A DNA stretch of 64,000 nt from Geomonas paludis (GCF_014193585.1 NZ_BLXY01000011.1:62001-126000), one strand, 5' to 3'; shown: positions 17,596 through 26,768, counted from the stretch's first letter. The notes: generated by a model not told the origin, from the sequence alone. Numbers and translations: made by a program.

Positions 17596-18399
17596 ATGCT
17601 GAGCCCGTTTCTTACTTCCGACATCGATCCCTTCCTCACCATGGCGTCGACGGAGGGGTGGCTCTGCGGGAAATGGGAGATGGAGTTCCTGCTGCAGACT
17701 TTCCCGCAAGGCTGTCTGGTGAAGCGGTCGGGCAGTGAGACGTTGGGTTACATCACCTCGTTACGCCACGACAAAAGCGGCTGGATCGGGAACCTCCTCG
17801 TCGCGCCACAGGCGCGAAGGGGCGGCATCGGCACTGAGTTGATGCAGGGTGCCATACACGCATTACTGGATGCAGGAGTGGAAACGGTCTGGCTCACGGC
17901 CTCGGCTAAAGGGGTGGAGTTATACAGGAGGCTGGGTTTTACCGCTATCGACAGTATCAACCGCTGGGTGGGGGAGGGGAGTGGAGGCACCGGCTGGTCT
18001 CCTTTCTCGCCTTGGGACCCGGAGATGGTGCGTCACGTGGACTGTGCCGGGTGGGGCGACCGCCGCGAAGCCCTTTTGCACGTAACCAGCGGACGCGGGC
18101 ACGTCATCTGCGACAATTACTCGTTCGTCTGCATTCAGCCCTGGCCACAAGGGACGCAACTGGGCCCGTGGGGTACGCTCCTGGAAGGTCAGGCGGCACC
18201 GCTGCTCGATCTTGCCCTTGCGGCGGCGGGCACACCGGTGTTCCTCGATGTCCCCGCCGGCAACGTGGCGGCAGCGGTTTTGCTCAGTCGCAAAGGTTTC
18301 TCGATCAAAGGGAGCAACACACTCATGTACCTTGGCGTCAGGCCTAAATACTCGCCACAGAAGGTGTTTGCACTTGCCAGTATGGGCAGTATGGGCTGA
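17596..18399 (+). CDS. Two-domain GNAT acetyltransferase next to nifB
   Basis: The 267-residue protein has an N-terminal GNAT domain (about 1-135) with the acetyl-CoA-binding segment APQARRGGIGTEL and the late WLTASAKGVELYRRLGF strand-helix pair. A C-terminal domain of the acetyltransf_18 kind (about 160-265) ends in RKGFSIKGSNTLMYLG. The substrate is unknown. A GTG at 17590 overlaps the nifB stop codon and the ATG at 17596 lies just after it; both lack a strong ribosome-binding site, so translational coupling to nifB is likely. No established nitrogenase role is known to me. Confidence 0.8.
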   Translation: MLSPFLTSDIDPFLTMASTEGWLCGKWEMEFLLQTFPQGCLVKRSGSETLGYITSLRHDKSGWIGNLLVAPQARRGGIGTELMQGAIHALLDAGVETVWLTASAKGVELYRRLGFTAIDSINRWVGEGSGGTGWSPFSPWDPEMVRHVDCAGWGDRREALLHVTSGRGHVICDNYSFVCIQPWPQGTQLGPWGTLLEGQAAPLLDLALAAAGTPVFLDVPAGNVAAAVLLSRKGFSIKGSNTLMYLGVRPKYSPQKVFALASMGSMG

Positions 18400-18483
18400 T
18401 CAATCAGGCGCAAGGTAAAACGGTATTGCAGTAAACCTATAAACGGGTAAGTAGAAAAATGATTGTATCCACAAGGAGGGCGC

Positions 18484-19296
18484 ATGTTAGTCGTCGCCTG
18501 CATCAAACAGGTTCCTGACACCACTCAGGTACAGATAGATCCGGTAACCAACACTCTCATCAGGGACGGCATACCGTTCATCATCAATCCCTATGACAGC
18601 CATGCATTGGAAGAGAGCCTTCGCCTCAAGGACAGTCATGGTTTCAAAGCCGTGGCCCTTTCCATGGGCCCACCCAATGCGGAGGCAACACTCAGGAAAG
18701 CGCTGGCGCTCGGCGTCGATCGCAGCATCCTCCTTTCCGACCGCGTCTTCGGCGGCGCCGACACGCTCTCGACCAGTAATGTGATTGCAGCAGCCATTAA
18801 AAAACTGGGCGAACAGGAAGAGGTGGGGATCGTTTTCTGCGGCAAGCAGACCATAGACGGCGACACCGCGCAGGTCGGGCCCGGGATTGCAGTGCGCCTT
18901 GGGTACTCCCAGTTGACGCTGGTGGACCGGATTGAAAAGATCGACATTGTGAACAGGACCATCGTGGTGCGCCGCAAGTTGGAGGGGCGCTACGAGGTCG
19001 TCGAGGCGCGGCTGCCGGCCATGATCACCGTGGTGCGCGAGTTGAACCGCCCGCGCTACCCGACGGTGCCCATGCGGCTTTCCTCGGCCAAGGCGCAGGT
19101 GGAGTGCTGGAGCAACGACCAGTTGCAGTTGGACGTGAACAGCGTCGGGCTGAAAGGGTCACCGACCTGGGTGAGCCGCATCTTCTCTCCCGAGCGCAAG
19201 GAAGGTGAGATCATCGGTGACGGCATCAGCGACCCGGTGGGGGCCGCAAGCCTGCTGCTGGACCGGCTGGTTGATGGCGACATGCTGGCGGTGTAG
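18484..19296 (+). CDS. etfB: Electron transfer flavoprotein beta subunit
   Basis: EtfB pairs with EtfA to carry electrons between flavin dehydrogenases and a quinone reductase or, in bifurcating complexes, to ferredoxin. The 270-residue product opens MLVVACIKQVPDT and contains the NPYDSHALEESLRLK and FCGKQTIDGDTAQVGPG signatures of the family. ACAAGGAGG lies upstream of this ATG, so an in-frame start seven codons earlier was rejected. It lies 84 bases after the GNAT gene and 63 before etfA. The nif context suggests a FixA-like role, but no fixC or fixX is present. Confidence 0.92.
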   Translation: MLVVACIKQVPDTTQVQIDPVTNTLIRDGIPFIINPYDSHALEESLRLKDSHGFKAVALSMGPPNAEATLRKALALGVDRSILLSDRVFGGADTLSTSNVIAAAIKKLGEQEEVGIVFCGKQTIDGDTAQVGPGIAVRLGYSQLTLVDRIEKIDIVNRTIVVRRKLEGRYEVVEARLPAMITVVRELNRPRYPTVPMRLSSAKAQVECWSNDQLQLDVNSVGLKGSPTWVSRIFSPERKEGEIIGDGISDPVGAASLLLDRLVDGDMLAV

Positions 19297-19359
19297 ACAA
19301 TCCAAGTTTGTCCGACCAGTCGGACCAGTCGGACAGAATTCAATTAGAACAGGTGCCCC

Positions 19360-20673
19360 ATGACTGAACCACAGAAACAAAAGAAACCTCGCGGCAAAGC
19401 GCGGGTCATTGCCGGCAAGTGCATCGCCTGCGGCGCGCGCTGCCAAAGCGTCTGCCCGGTGAACGGCGTTGAGATGAGCGAGCAGGGCGAGCCGACCATC
19501 GAGGCGGCAAAGTGCATCGGCTGCGTAAAGTGCGTCAAAGCCTGTCCGGCGGGCGCGCTGGAAATGTTCTACACGGCAGAAGAACTCGCCATCATCGCCA
19601 GCTTCGAGAAGCACGGCGGCGAAGAGGTGGACGAGGAAGAGCTTGAGCGCCGCAGCAGGATCGCAGCGTACAAGGGCGTATGGGTCTTCATCGAGCACAA
19701 CGACGGCGAAGCTGCCAAAGTCTCCTGGGAACTGACCGGAGTAGGGCGAGAGCTCGCCGACCAGCTCGGGGTGCCTCTTTCGGCGGTCATCATCGGTAGC
19801 GGTGTCGAGCATCTCGCCGACCTCGCGTTCAGTTACGGCGCCGACCAGGCGTACCTGGTCAACGCCCCGGTGTTCCGCCAGTATCGAACCGAGCCGTTCC
19901 TTGAGGCGATGTGCCACCTGATCGATCAGCACAAACCTGAGGTGGTGCTGATGGGGGCAACGGGGATGGGGCGCGATTTGGCAGGAGCGGTCGCAACGCG
20001 CGTCAAGACCGGCCTCACCGCCGACTGCACCGGTCTCGGCATCGACGCCAAGGGGAACCTCATGCAGACGCGGCCGGCCTTTGGCGGCAACATCATGGCC
20101 ACCATCATGTGTGACCGTTTCCGGCCGCAGATGGCGACCGTGCGCCCGCATGTGATGCCAATGCCGTTTCAGAACAAGGGCAGGACCGGCACTGTCATCC
20201 ACGAGAGTTGCCCGATTTCTGAATCGTCCATCTTCACCCGCGTGCTGGAAGTCATCACCGAAAAGGGCGCCAAGGACAAGGTGGACGTGGCCGGTGCCGA
20301 GTTCATCGTCTCTGGCGGCCGCGGCCTCATGGCGAAGGAGAACTTCGCCATGCTGGAGGAACTGGCGGAGGAATTGGGAGGTGTCGTCGGCGGGTCGCGC
20401 AGCGCCGTGGACGCGGGCTGGCTGCCGCAGGACCGCCAGGTCGGACAGACGGGGAAAACGGTGCGCCCCAAGATCTACATCGCCTGCGGCATCTCCGGCG
20501 CCATTCAGCACCTGGTGGGCATGCAGGACTCCGACGTCATCGTCGCCATCAATCGCGATCCCGAGGCGCCCATCTTCGAAGTCGCCACCTTCGGCATCGT
20601 CGGTGACCTGTTCCAGGTAGTGCCGGCGCTGACCGCGCAGGTGAAGGAGATGAAGCAAAGGCCAGCTGCCTGA
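19360..20673 (+). CDS. etfA: Electron transfer flavoprotein alpha subunit fused to a 2[4Fe-4S] ferredoxin domain
   Basis: The 437-residue product has two ferredoxin cluster motifs at its N-terminus (CIACGARCQSVCP, about 24-36, and CIGCVKCVKACP, about 50-61). A linker and the EtfA domain (about 98-430) follow, with the FAD-binding C-terminal half (GSRSAVDAGWLPQDRQVGQTGK, then ACGISGAIQHLVGMQ). Ferredoxin-fused EtfA occurs in several anaerobes and fits electron passage through Fe-S centres. It is encoded with etfB and, after a repeat-bearing spacer, with a membrane Fe-S oxidoreductase. Confidence 0.92.
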   Translation: MTEPQKQKKPRGKARVIAGKCIACGARCQSVCPVNGVEMSEQGEPTIEAAKCIGCVKCVKACPAGALEMFYTAEELAIIASFEKHGGEEVDEEELERRSRIAAYKGVWVFIEHNDGEAAKVSWELTGVGRELADQLGVPLSAVIIGSGVEHLADLAFSYGADQAYLVNAPVFRQYRTEPFLEAMCHLIDQHKPEVVLMGATGMGRDLAGAVATRVKTGLTADCTGLGIDAKGNLMQTRPAFGGNIMATIMCDRFRPQMATVRPHVMPMPFQNKGRTGTVIHESCPISESSIFTRVLEVITEKGAKDKVDVAGAEFIVSGGRGLMAKENFAMLEELAEELGGVVGGSRSAVDAGWLPQDRQVGQTGKTVRPKIYIACGISGAIQHLVGMQDSDVIVAINRDPEAPIFEVATFGIVGDLFQVVPALTAQVKEMKQRPAA

Positions 20674-20680
20674 AAACCTT

Positions 20681-20787
20681 AAAGCAGTTACGCGAAGGAC
20701 ACTGAGTATCCGCGGAGAACTCGGGGGATTTTTTGGCATTACCTAGCGTTCTTTGCGCATGCTTCGGGTTCTTTGCGTAACTGCTTT
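20681..20787. repeat. Long inverted repeat after etfA
   Basis: AAAGCAGTTACGC (20681-20693) pairs perfectly with GCGTAACTGCTTT (20775-20787) across 81 bases, and part of the interior (CGAAGGACACTGAG) resembles the element before nifEN. It has no clear T-run and looks like a dispersed spacer repeat rather than a terminator. Confidence 0.6.
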
Positions 20788-20852
20788 CTGCCAAGACTTT
20801 ATGGAGCATCTAGGAACGCTTCTTTCAGCTCAGCCAGTTTCCCCAAGCATAA

Positions 20853-20882
20853 GGGGACAGGCACCTGGCGGGGCCAGTCCCC
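20853..20882. repeat. GGGGACAGGCACC palindromic repeat, spacer copy
   Basis: A 30-base near-palindrome begins GGGGACAGGCACC and ends GGGGCCAGTCCCC. It belongs to the family also found at 40330, 43205, 48239, 48554, 54513 and 54587. This copy lies in the spacer before the membrane oxidoreductase gene. Confidence 0.75.
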
Positions 20883-20907
20883 TCCCGGCATCAAAATGGA
20901 GCCTTAA

Positions 20908-22911
20908 ATGGAACTGACACTTTTCACCGCTTTGCTTACCGTTTCGCTTGCCACATTTGCCTTCAGCTGTTACCGAAGATTGTCGCTCGTCACTGTAGGC
21001 CGGAGCGAGCACCGCTTCGACCGTCCCGTCGATCGCCTGAAAGAAATGCTGGTGTACGCGGTCGGACAGAAGAGGGTGGTAAGCCGCCCCTTCGGCCTGA
21101 ATCACGGCATCATCTTCTGGGCGTTCCTGGTGCTGGCCCTGGCTAACCTGGAATTCCTCGTTTCTGGCATCGCCCCGGCGCTTTCCTTCGCGCTGCTCCC
21201 GGCGCCGCTCCACGGCGCTCTGCTGTTGCTGTTCGACGCCTGTTCCTTGGCGGCTTTTGCCGCTGTCGTTATCGCAGCAGTGCGGCGAACGGCGTGGCCT
21301 CCATTCGACGGAGCCCGCACCTTCGAGGCCTATTTCATCCTCTCCATGATCGCCATACTGATGCTGGCTTACTTCGGGCTCAACGGAGTGCGCATCGCCC
21401 AAGGCGTGCTCCCTTCGACTTCCGCCACACCGGTGTCGAATCTTGTCGCGGGCCTGCTGCAGGCGACACCCGCAGCAGCGCATCTGGAAACGGCGGGCAA
21501 CATCTTCTGGTGGATCCACGCCGTGGTGCTGCTGGGGTTCATGAACTTCCTGCCCTACAGTAAGCATATGCACATACTTACCGCCATACCCAACGTATTC
21601 CTGCGCAGCATGGGGAAGTGCAACACACAGGAGCGCGAGACCTTTCTGGAAGGAAACAGCTTCGGTGCGGCCACCTTGGAGCAGCTTTCCTGGAAGGACC
21701 TGCTCGATTCATTCTCCTGTACCGAATGCGGCCGCTGCCAGCAATCCTGCCCCGCAGCCAGCACCGGGAAGCAGCTCAATCCGCGCCAGGTCATTCATGC
21801 CCTCAAGGAAAACCTGCTTAAAAACGGCGGGGTGATGGCAAAGCTCTCCGGGGACCGCGCGGCGGAGCGGCAGATCTCGTTGATCGGCAGCGGGGAAAAC
21901 GGGAGTACCAGGGACGCCGCCCTGTGGAGTTGCACCTCGTGCGGCGCCTGCATGGAGGTTTGCCCGGTCTTCATCGAGCATCTTCCCAAGATCGTCAAGA
22001 TGCGTCGGCACATGGTGCAGATGGAAGCCACATTCCCCGTGGAACTGCTGAACCTCTTCGAGAACATGGAGCAGCGCTCCAACCCCTGGGGCATGGCGCC
22101 GTCAGAACGGAGCAAGTGGAGTTCGCAGTTGAACCTGCGCCCTTTCGAGGCGGGGGAGACTGAATACCTGCTTTTCGTCGGCTGTTCCGGCGCCTTCGAC
22201 GCGCGCAACAAGCAGGTTTCGGTGGCGCTGACCCGCGTGCTGGACGCGGCGGGCGTTTCCTACGGAGTGTTGGGCAAGGAGGAGAAGTGTTGCGGCGACA
22301 GCGTGCGGCGCCTGGGCAATGAATACCTGTTCGACCAGATGGCCAAGCAGGCCGTGCAGCAGTTCGTGGCCAAGGGGGTTGCCAAGGTGATCACCCAGTG
22401 CCCGCACTGCTTCACGACGCTGAAGAACGACTACCGCCAGTACGGCCTGGAACTGGAGGTGATACATCACAGCGAGTTGATCAACGACCTGCTAAAGACC
22501 GGGAGACTCAAGACCGACGGCAGCGGCGATGTCGGGCGGGTGGTGTTTCACGACTCCTGTTACCTGGGGCGGCACAACGACGTCTATGATGCTCCTCGCG
22601 AGGCGCTCACGATGGCTACCGGGCGGGAGCCGCTGGAGATGGGGCGCAACCGGGGGAACGCTTTCTGTTGCGGGGGCGGGGGAGGGCGCATGTGGCTCGA
22701 GGAGCACGAAGGGACGCCGATCAACCGCAACCGTGTGCAGGAGGCGCTCGCGCAGCAACCGGAGATGATCTGCGTCAGTTGCCCCTTCTGCATGACCATG
22801 TTCGAGGACGGTATCAAGGAGTTGACCGGCACCAACGCCCAAGTCAGGGACATTGCGGAAGTAGTGGCACTCTCACTCCAGCCGTCGCTTCTTCCTCCAT
22901 CCAGTTCATAA
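20908..22911 (+). CDS. Membrane Fe-S oxidoreductase of the ETF:menaquinone oxidoreductase type
   Basis: The 667-residue protein has about five membrane helices in its first 230 residues (NarI/HdrE-like, with histidines that could bind b haem). Two 4Fe-4S motifs follow (CTECGRCQQSCP near 271 and CTSCGACMEVCP near 345), then two CCG domains (CPHCF and EKCCGD; HDSCYLGRH, FCCGGGGGRMW and CPFCMTMF). This layout matches membrane ETF:menaquinone oxidoreductases of anaerobes such as Geobacter metallireducens, and the position after etfBA fits. It would move electrons between EtfAB and menaquinone. Its 3' end overlaps the convergent gene by 68 bases. Confidence 0.85.
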   Translation: MELTLFTALLTVSLATFAFSCYRRLSLVTVGRSEHRFDRPVDRLKEMLVYAVGQKRVVSRPFGLNHGIIFWAFLVLALANLEFLVSGIAPALSFALLPAPLHGALLLLFDACSLAAFAAVVIAAVRRTAWPPFDGARTFEAYFILSMIAILMLAYFGLNGVRIAQGVLPSTSATPVSNLVAGLLQATPAAAHLETAGNIFWWIHAVVLLGFMNFLPYSKHMHILTAIPNVFLRSMGKCNTQERETFLEGNSFGAATLEQLSWKDLLDSFSCTECGRCQQSCPAASTGKQLNPRQVIHALKENLLKNGGVMAKLSGDRAAERQISLIGSGENGSTRDAALWSCTSCGACMEVCPVFIEHLPKIVKMRRHMVQMEATFPVELLNLFENMEQRSNPWGMAPSERSKWSSQLNLRPFEAGETEYLLFVGCSGAFDARNKQVSVALTRVLDAAGVSYGVLGKEEKCCGDSVRRLGNEYLFDQMAKQAVQQFVAKGVAKVITQCPHCFTTLKNDYRQYGLELEVIHHSELINDLLKTGRLKTDGSGDVGRVVFHDSCYLGRHNDVYDAPREALTMATGREPLEMGRNRGNAFCCGGGGGRMWLEEHEGTPINRNRVQEALAQQPEMICVSCPFCMTMFEDGIKELTGTNAQVRDIAEVVALSLQPSLLPPSSS

Positions 22912-23746
22912 GCGAGAAGGCCTGCTCCTCGTTCATGTGGAGGGTGGAATAGAGGTATTCAGCCTCGGTTTCCGGGTGCACCAGCTTGCGGATGTCCGCG
23001 TATTGAGGTGAGTTGAGTATGCGCACGATGCAGGGGTGGAGCGTGGCGGCGGGGATGCCGTAAACCTGGCTGGTGAAAAGGCTTATCCTGGTCGGCCTGG
23101 GGTAGATGCGGGATTCTTCCCGCACCGTGTCGACGATGGTGCTGCAGGCGTCGGAAACGGCCGAGCGAACCAGCAGGCCGGCGTATTTCTCGGTGATGTG
23201 GGCGTCGCAATAAAGGTAAAGCTCGCCACTGAAGGCGGAGACGGTCTTGATGTCCCGGTACTGCACCTGGGTCTGCATCTCGTTGAGCAGCGAACAGATC
23301 TTCACGGGCTTGATATCCGGGAACAGCGCGAACATGCTGTTCAACGGACTAAGGGCGGTGAGGACCCGGGAATCCCTGCGGATCTTTTCCGCCATGGCAT
23401 GCTTCACCTCTTCCAGCTTCCCTTTGGCGGCGGCATCTTCGATGCTCATGTATTCCTGGGAATAGAGAAATAACTGTCCGGACGGGGTTATCAGTGTGCG
23501 TATGTCACTGGCCAGGGCGCCTGCTGAGATTGCATCCAGCACCCCATGTTGCAGTTCACCCGGCAGTCCTTTGGCGAGTACGGTCAGGATGCGGGAGGAG
23601 GTCAGTGCACCATACCTTTTCGAGTTGCGCCTGACATTGTGAATCAGCTTTGCCTTAACCTCTGCGATCTGCTCGGTCATGCCGGTGCGATGGAAAGTCT
23701 CTGCGGCAGCTCTTTGGCTGTGGTCTGAGTGGAATCCCTCGTGCAT
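22844..23746 (-). CDS. Protein of unknown function with three copies of an about 85-residue repeat
   Basis: I do not recognise a family. The 300-residue sequence is built of three similar segments. Each begins with a helix containing a VR..S-like patch, passes through DI+.L or DIKTV, and ends in a strand-like (F/Y)LYS or YLYC followed by H/Y-M or HIT (ends near residues 105, 190 and 280). The repeated ending resembles the wing of a winged-helix fold, but that is speculative. No signal peptide, membrane segment or catalytic motif is seen. The start at 23746 has a moderate GCGAGG site. It converges on and overlaps the oxidoreductase gene. Confidence 0.65.
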   Translation of the reverse strand: MHEGFHSDHSQRAAAETFHRTGMTEQIAEVKAKLIHNVRRNSKRYGALTSSRILTVLAKGLPGELQHGVLDAISAGALASDIRTLITPSGQLFLYSQEYMSIEDAAAKGKLEEVKHAMAEKIRRDSRVLTALSPLNSMFALFPDIKPVKICSLLNEMQTQVQYRDIKTVSAFSGELYLYCDAHITEKYAGLLVRSAVSDACSTIVDTVREESRIYPRPTRISLFTSQVYGIPAATLHPCIVRILNSPQYADIRKLVHPETEAEYLYSTLHMNEEQAFSLMNWMEEEATAGVRVPLLPQCP

Positions 23747-23981
23747 TGTCAGTAGTACCTCGCGGAAAGCATTAGAACATCTTCACCACGTCTATAATAA
23801 ACGACAAATGCATCCTGTAAACAGTGTCGTTAAATTTTTTTTACTCCGACCGCAGATCCCTGCCCACCAGCGACTCGGGCCGCCTGAGCGAAACATTAAA
23901 GAAGCGCACACTTGACATTAATTTAAACTAATATATTCTGGTTCCCGCTGAAGTCTGAAGATTCTGACGAAGGAGGTCAGC

Positions 23982-24176
23982 GTGGAATATTCAGGGTTTA
24001 TGCTGGTGTTGGGAGGGGTGCTGCCTTGTCTCGGGCTTGGGCTGTTCTGTTATCTCTTAAAGCTCCTCCTGGGCTTTAAGGGGGACAACCTGGAACAGGA
24101 AGAGCCACAGTACGTGCGCGAGATAAACAGGAAGTTGAATCTCAACAACGTCGAGACAGAGCGGGACCTGTCCTGA
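23982..24176 (+). CDS. Small single-pass membrane protein, 64 aa
   Basis: The start is GTG, preceded by GAAGGAGG seven bases upstream, which is the main support. Residues 5-31 form one hydrophobic helix (FMLVLGGVLPCLGLGLFCYL) and the rest is charged and soluble. I do not recognise the family. It stands alone between the triplicated-repeat gene and the nuclease gene and may be an accessory subunit or regulator of unknown type. Confidence 0.6.
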   Translation: MEYSGFMLVLGGVLPCLGLGLFCYLLKLLLGFKGDNLEQEEPQYVREINRKLNLNNVETERDLS

Positions 24177-24263
24177 AGTTGCCAAGACTGTTGCACCGGG
24201 CTGCTTCCTCCTGCTAAACTGCCGCGAAATAACTCCGCCCCCACGGGGCTTTGCGGCGGTGCC

Positions 24264-25031
24264 ATGCCTCGTAGCCATCTCTTCCAATTCGTCTTTCTCT
24301 TTTTTGTGTCGGCAACCTCTGCCTTCGGCGGAGCTCTCGAGGAGTGCCACGAGTTCGCACTCTACGGCGTGCCCGGGCAAAGCGGCGACCTGCTCTGCCG
24401 CAAGGGCTTCCTGCTGAGCCACGACGCGCAAAGGAAGACGCCGCTTTGGGTCGTCGAAAGGATGACCAGGGAGCGGTTGCAGGCCAAGCTGAAACGTACC
24501 AATAACTTCCGTCCCGACCTCGACCTTCCCAAGGGGCAGCGCGCCGAACTCTCCGACTACCGCGGATCCGGTTACGACCGCGGCCACATGGCGCCCGCCG
24601 CAGACATGGCATGGGACGAACAGGCGATGTCCGAGAGTTTCTACCTCTCCAACATGGTGCCTCAAGCGGGCGCCGGCATGAACCGCGGCATCTGGGCCGA
24701 ATTGGAAGAGAAGGTGCGCAGGTGGGTGGAACAGCGGGGGGAAGTTTTCATCTACAGCGGGCCGATCTACCCGAAGGGGGCGGTGAAGACCATCGGGCGC
24801 AACCAGGTCGCCGTGCCGTCAGCCCTGTATAAAGTCGTTCTCGATCCGGCCCGGCACGAGGCACTGGCGCTGATCATGCCGAACCAGGCGCTGGAGACCG
24901 AGGACATGCCGAAGTACCTGGTACCGGTGCGCGAGGTGGAAAGGCAGACCGGCCTCGATTTCTTTTCAACTTTACCCAAGGAAGAACAGGACAGGATCGA
25001 AACGTCGACGCCGCCTGCGCTCTGGCAATAA
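24264..25031 (+). CDS. Secreted DNA/RNA non-specific endonuclease
   Basis: The 255-residue protein starts with a signal peptide (hydrophobic core about residues 6-22, cleavage after a small residue near 22). It carries the NucA/Serratia nuclease active-site motif DRGHMAPAAD (about 105-114), where the His is the general base, followed by the metal-ligand Asn region SNMVPQAGAGMNRGIW. It should degrade nucleic acids in the periplasm or outside the cell. No immunity gene or transport signal beyond the leader was seen. It converges on the S10 peptidase gene with a 6-base gap. Confidence 0.9.
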   Translation: MPRSHLFQFVFLFFVSATSAFGGALEECHEFALYGVPGQSGDLLCRKGFLLSHDAQRKTPLWVVERMTRERLQAKLKRTNNFRPDLDLPKGQRAELSDYRGSGYDRGHMAPAADMAWDEQAMSESFYLSNMVPQAGAGMNRGIWAELEEKVRRWVEQRGEVFIYSGPIYPKGAVKTIGRNQVAVPSALYKVVLDPARHEALALIMPNQALETEDMPKYLVPVREVERQTGLDFFSTLPKEEQDRIETSTPPALWQ

Positions 25032-25037
25032 GTTCAA

Positions 25038-26558
25038 CTATTGCTTCAGGCTTTGTCGGATAAACTCTGCCGCATCCGTCTTGAGCTGTGCCAGTGAGTC
25101 AGGCTCCAGGTACATCATGTGGCCGGAGCGATACCGCTTCACCGAGATGTTGCGCCGCAGTTCCGTCCCCAGTCCCAGGTGCGCCACGGTGTAGTCGGTG
25201 GCGAAGTGGGGGGTGGCCAGGTCAAAGAGGCCCGAGGCGACCATGACCTTCAGGTAGGGGTTCTTTACCATCGCGTCACGCAGGTTCTCGCTGGTGTCGG
25301 CGTAGCTGTTCTTGGCCTCCCAGTCCCAGCGGCCGATGCCGCCTCCCAGCACGAAATACTCCAGGTCGGATTGGTAGCCGAGTTCATCCCTGAGGTACGC
25401 GTTGACGGCGCTGGTAAAGGGAGGACGGATGTTGGTCACGGTAGCATCGAAAGCGAGGTGTCTGCCCGGTTCCGGGTTCTCCGCATTGAACCTGCTGTCC
25501 ATCAATCCGACGATGCGCCCCTCGCGGCGCAACAACTCCCTCGCGAAATCCCGGTTATCGACCCTGAGGTTCCTGTTCTCGATCAGCTCGACGCCGAGCC
25601 CGGTGAATCCCGCCATTTTCGCCGCTATTGCCTTGCGCTCCGCCGCACCCAGACGATCCCCCTGATTCAGAGCCCAAAGATACTCCGTTGCAGCCCACTG
25701 CTCTGCCTGTGCCAGGGTCCGGCCCAGGTCCGCCTGCAATTCGGGTGCGAGTTTACGGTGATACCAGGCGGTCGCCGTGTAGCTGGGAAGGGAAAGCTGG
25801 TAGGGGAGGTCGTTGCCGAAATCGAAGCTTATGGTCTGCATATTGAGGACGCTGGAAACCAGGATCAGACCGTTCAGTGCCACGCCGTGCTCCACCAGCT
25901 GCTCGGCCAGACCGGCACAGCGGAAGGTGCCGTAGCTCTCGCCGACCAGGAAGACGGGGACGTCCCAGCGCCCGTTGCGGGTGAGAAAGAGCCTGATGAA
26001 ACGCCCCAGTGAGTCAATATCTGCCTGCACCGCTGTGAACTTCTTGGCGAGGTCGGGCTTGGCGGCGCGGCTGAAACCGGTGCCGACAGGATCGACGAAG
26101 ACGAGATCGGCTACATCGAGCCAGCTGGAGGCGTTGTCGACCAGGTGAAAGGGGGGCGCCGGCATGCTGCCGTCCGGCATCATCTGCACGCGCCTGGGGC
26201 CCAGCGCGCCCAGGTGCAACCAGACCGACGCTGCACCCGGACCGCCGTTGAACACGAACAGCAGGGGGCGTGGTTTGGCGGTTGCAGGCTGCGGGACGCG
26301 GTAGGAGACGTAGAAGATCTCCGCCTCGGTGTCTCCCGCATCGTTTTGCACCGGCAGCGTACCGGCGCAGGCCTGGTACGACAGTTCATTGCCGCCGATG
26401 ACTGCCTTGTGGGTGGTTACCACGGCTCTTGACGGCGCTGTTGGCTTATTATGCGTTTCCTGCTGCTCGGTGTTTTGCGGTTTACTCTCGGCAACAGCGG
26501 CCGGCACGTGGACCAAGGCAACAAGCAAAACCGGAACTATCAGTAGTGACCTCAACAC
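25038..26558 (-). CDS. Secreted S10-family serine carboxypeptidase-like protein
   Basis: The 506-residue protein has a signal peptide (LLIVPVLLVALVHVPAAVA) and an alpha/beta-hydrolase peptidase S10 domain. The oxyanion segment is FNGGPGAASVW, the nucleophile Ser lies in GESYGT (about residue 206), the catalytic Asp is probably in ASGLFDLATP (about 450), and the His is in SGHMMYLEP (about 485). It would cleave C-terminal residues in the periplasm or outside. The start gives a complete leader; a clear ribosome-binding site (GGAGGG) precedes it. It has no evident partner genes. Confidence 0.88.
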   Translation of the reverse strand: MLRSLLIVPVLLVALVHVPAAVAESKPQNTEQQETHNKPTAPSRAVVTTHKAVIGGNELSYQACAGTLPVQNDAGDTEAEIFYVSYRVPQPATAKPRPLLFVFNGGPGAASVWLHLGALGPRRVQMMPDGSMPAPPFHLVDNASSWLDVADLVFVDPVGTGFSRAAKPDLAKKFTAVQADIDSLGRFIRLFLTRNGRWDVPVFLVGESYGTFRCAGLAEQLVEHGVALNGLILVSSVLNMQTISFDFGNDLPYQLSLPSYTATAWYHRKLAPELQADLGRTLAQAEQWAATEYLWALNQGDRLGAAERKAIAAKMAGFTGLGVELIENRNLRVDNRDFARELLRREGRIVGLMDSRFNAENPEPGRHLAFDATVTNIRPPFTSAVNAYLRDELGYQSDLEYFVLGGGIGRWDWEAKNSYADTSENLRDAMVKNPYLKVMVASGLFDLATPHFATDYTVAHLGLGTELRRNISVKRYRSGHMMYLEPDSLAQLKTDAAEFIRQSLKQ

Positions 26559-26653
26559 GGATCTCCCTCCTTTGCTGCCAGTTCAAATCAAGACACAGAC
26601 GATACTATCTCATAAAGAAAAACGATTAGCGACTATCTTCCGCCAGTTGTCCA

Positions 26654-26768
26654 TCCCCCTCTCCCTCCGGGAGAGGGCTGGGGTGAGGGCGCTGCAATAG
26701 GCAATGATCCCGCTTCGTGGCCCCTCCCTCACCCGCCCTTCGGGCACCCTCTCCCGGAGGGAGAGGGA
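26654..26768. repeat. CCCTCTCCC paired palindromic repeat
   Basis: Two palindromes (CCCTCTCCCTCCGGGAGAGG and a near copy ending CCCGGAGGGAGAGG) flank a GGTGAGGGC/CCCTCACCCGCCC pair. It is the same family as 6453-6564, 13157-13250 and 37227-37350, here upstream of the S10 gene. Confidence 0.65.

Noticed and set aside
18484-20673. FixAB of a bifurcating FixABCX complex
   Set aside because: FixC and FixX are absent, EtfA carries a ferredoxin domain, and a membrane ETF:quinone oxidoreductase follows, so the EtfAB reading is better supported.
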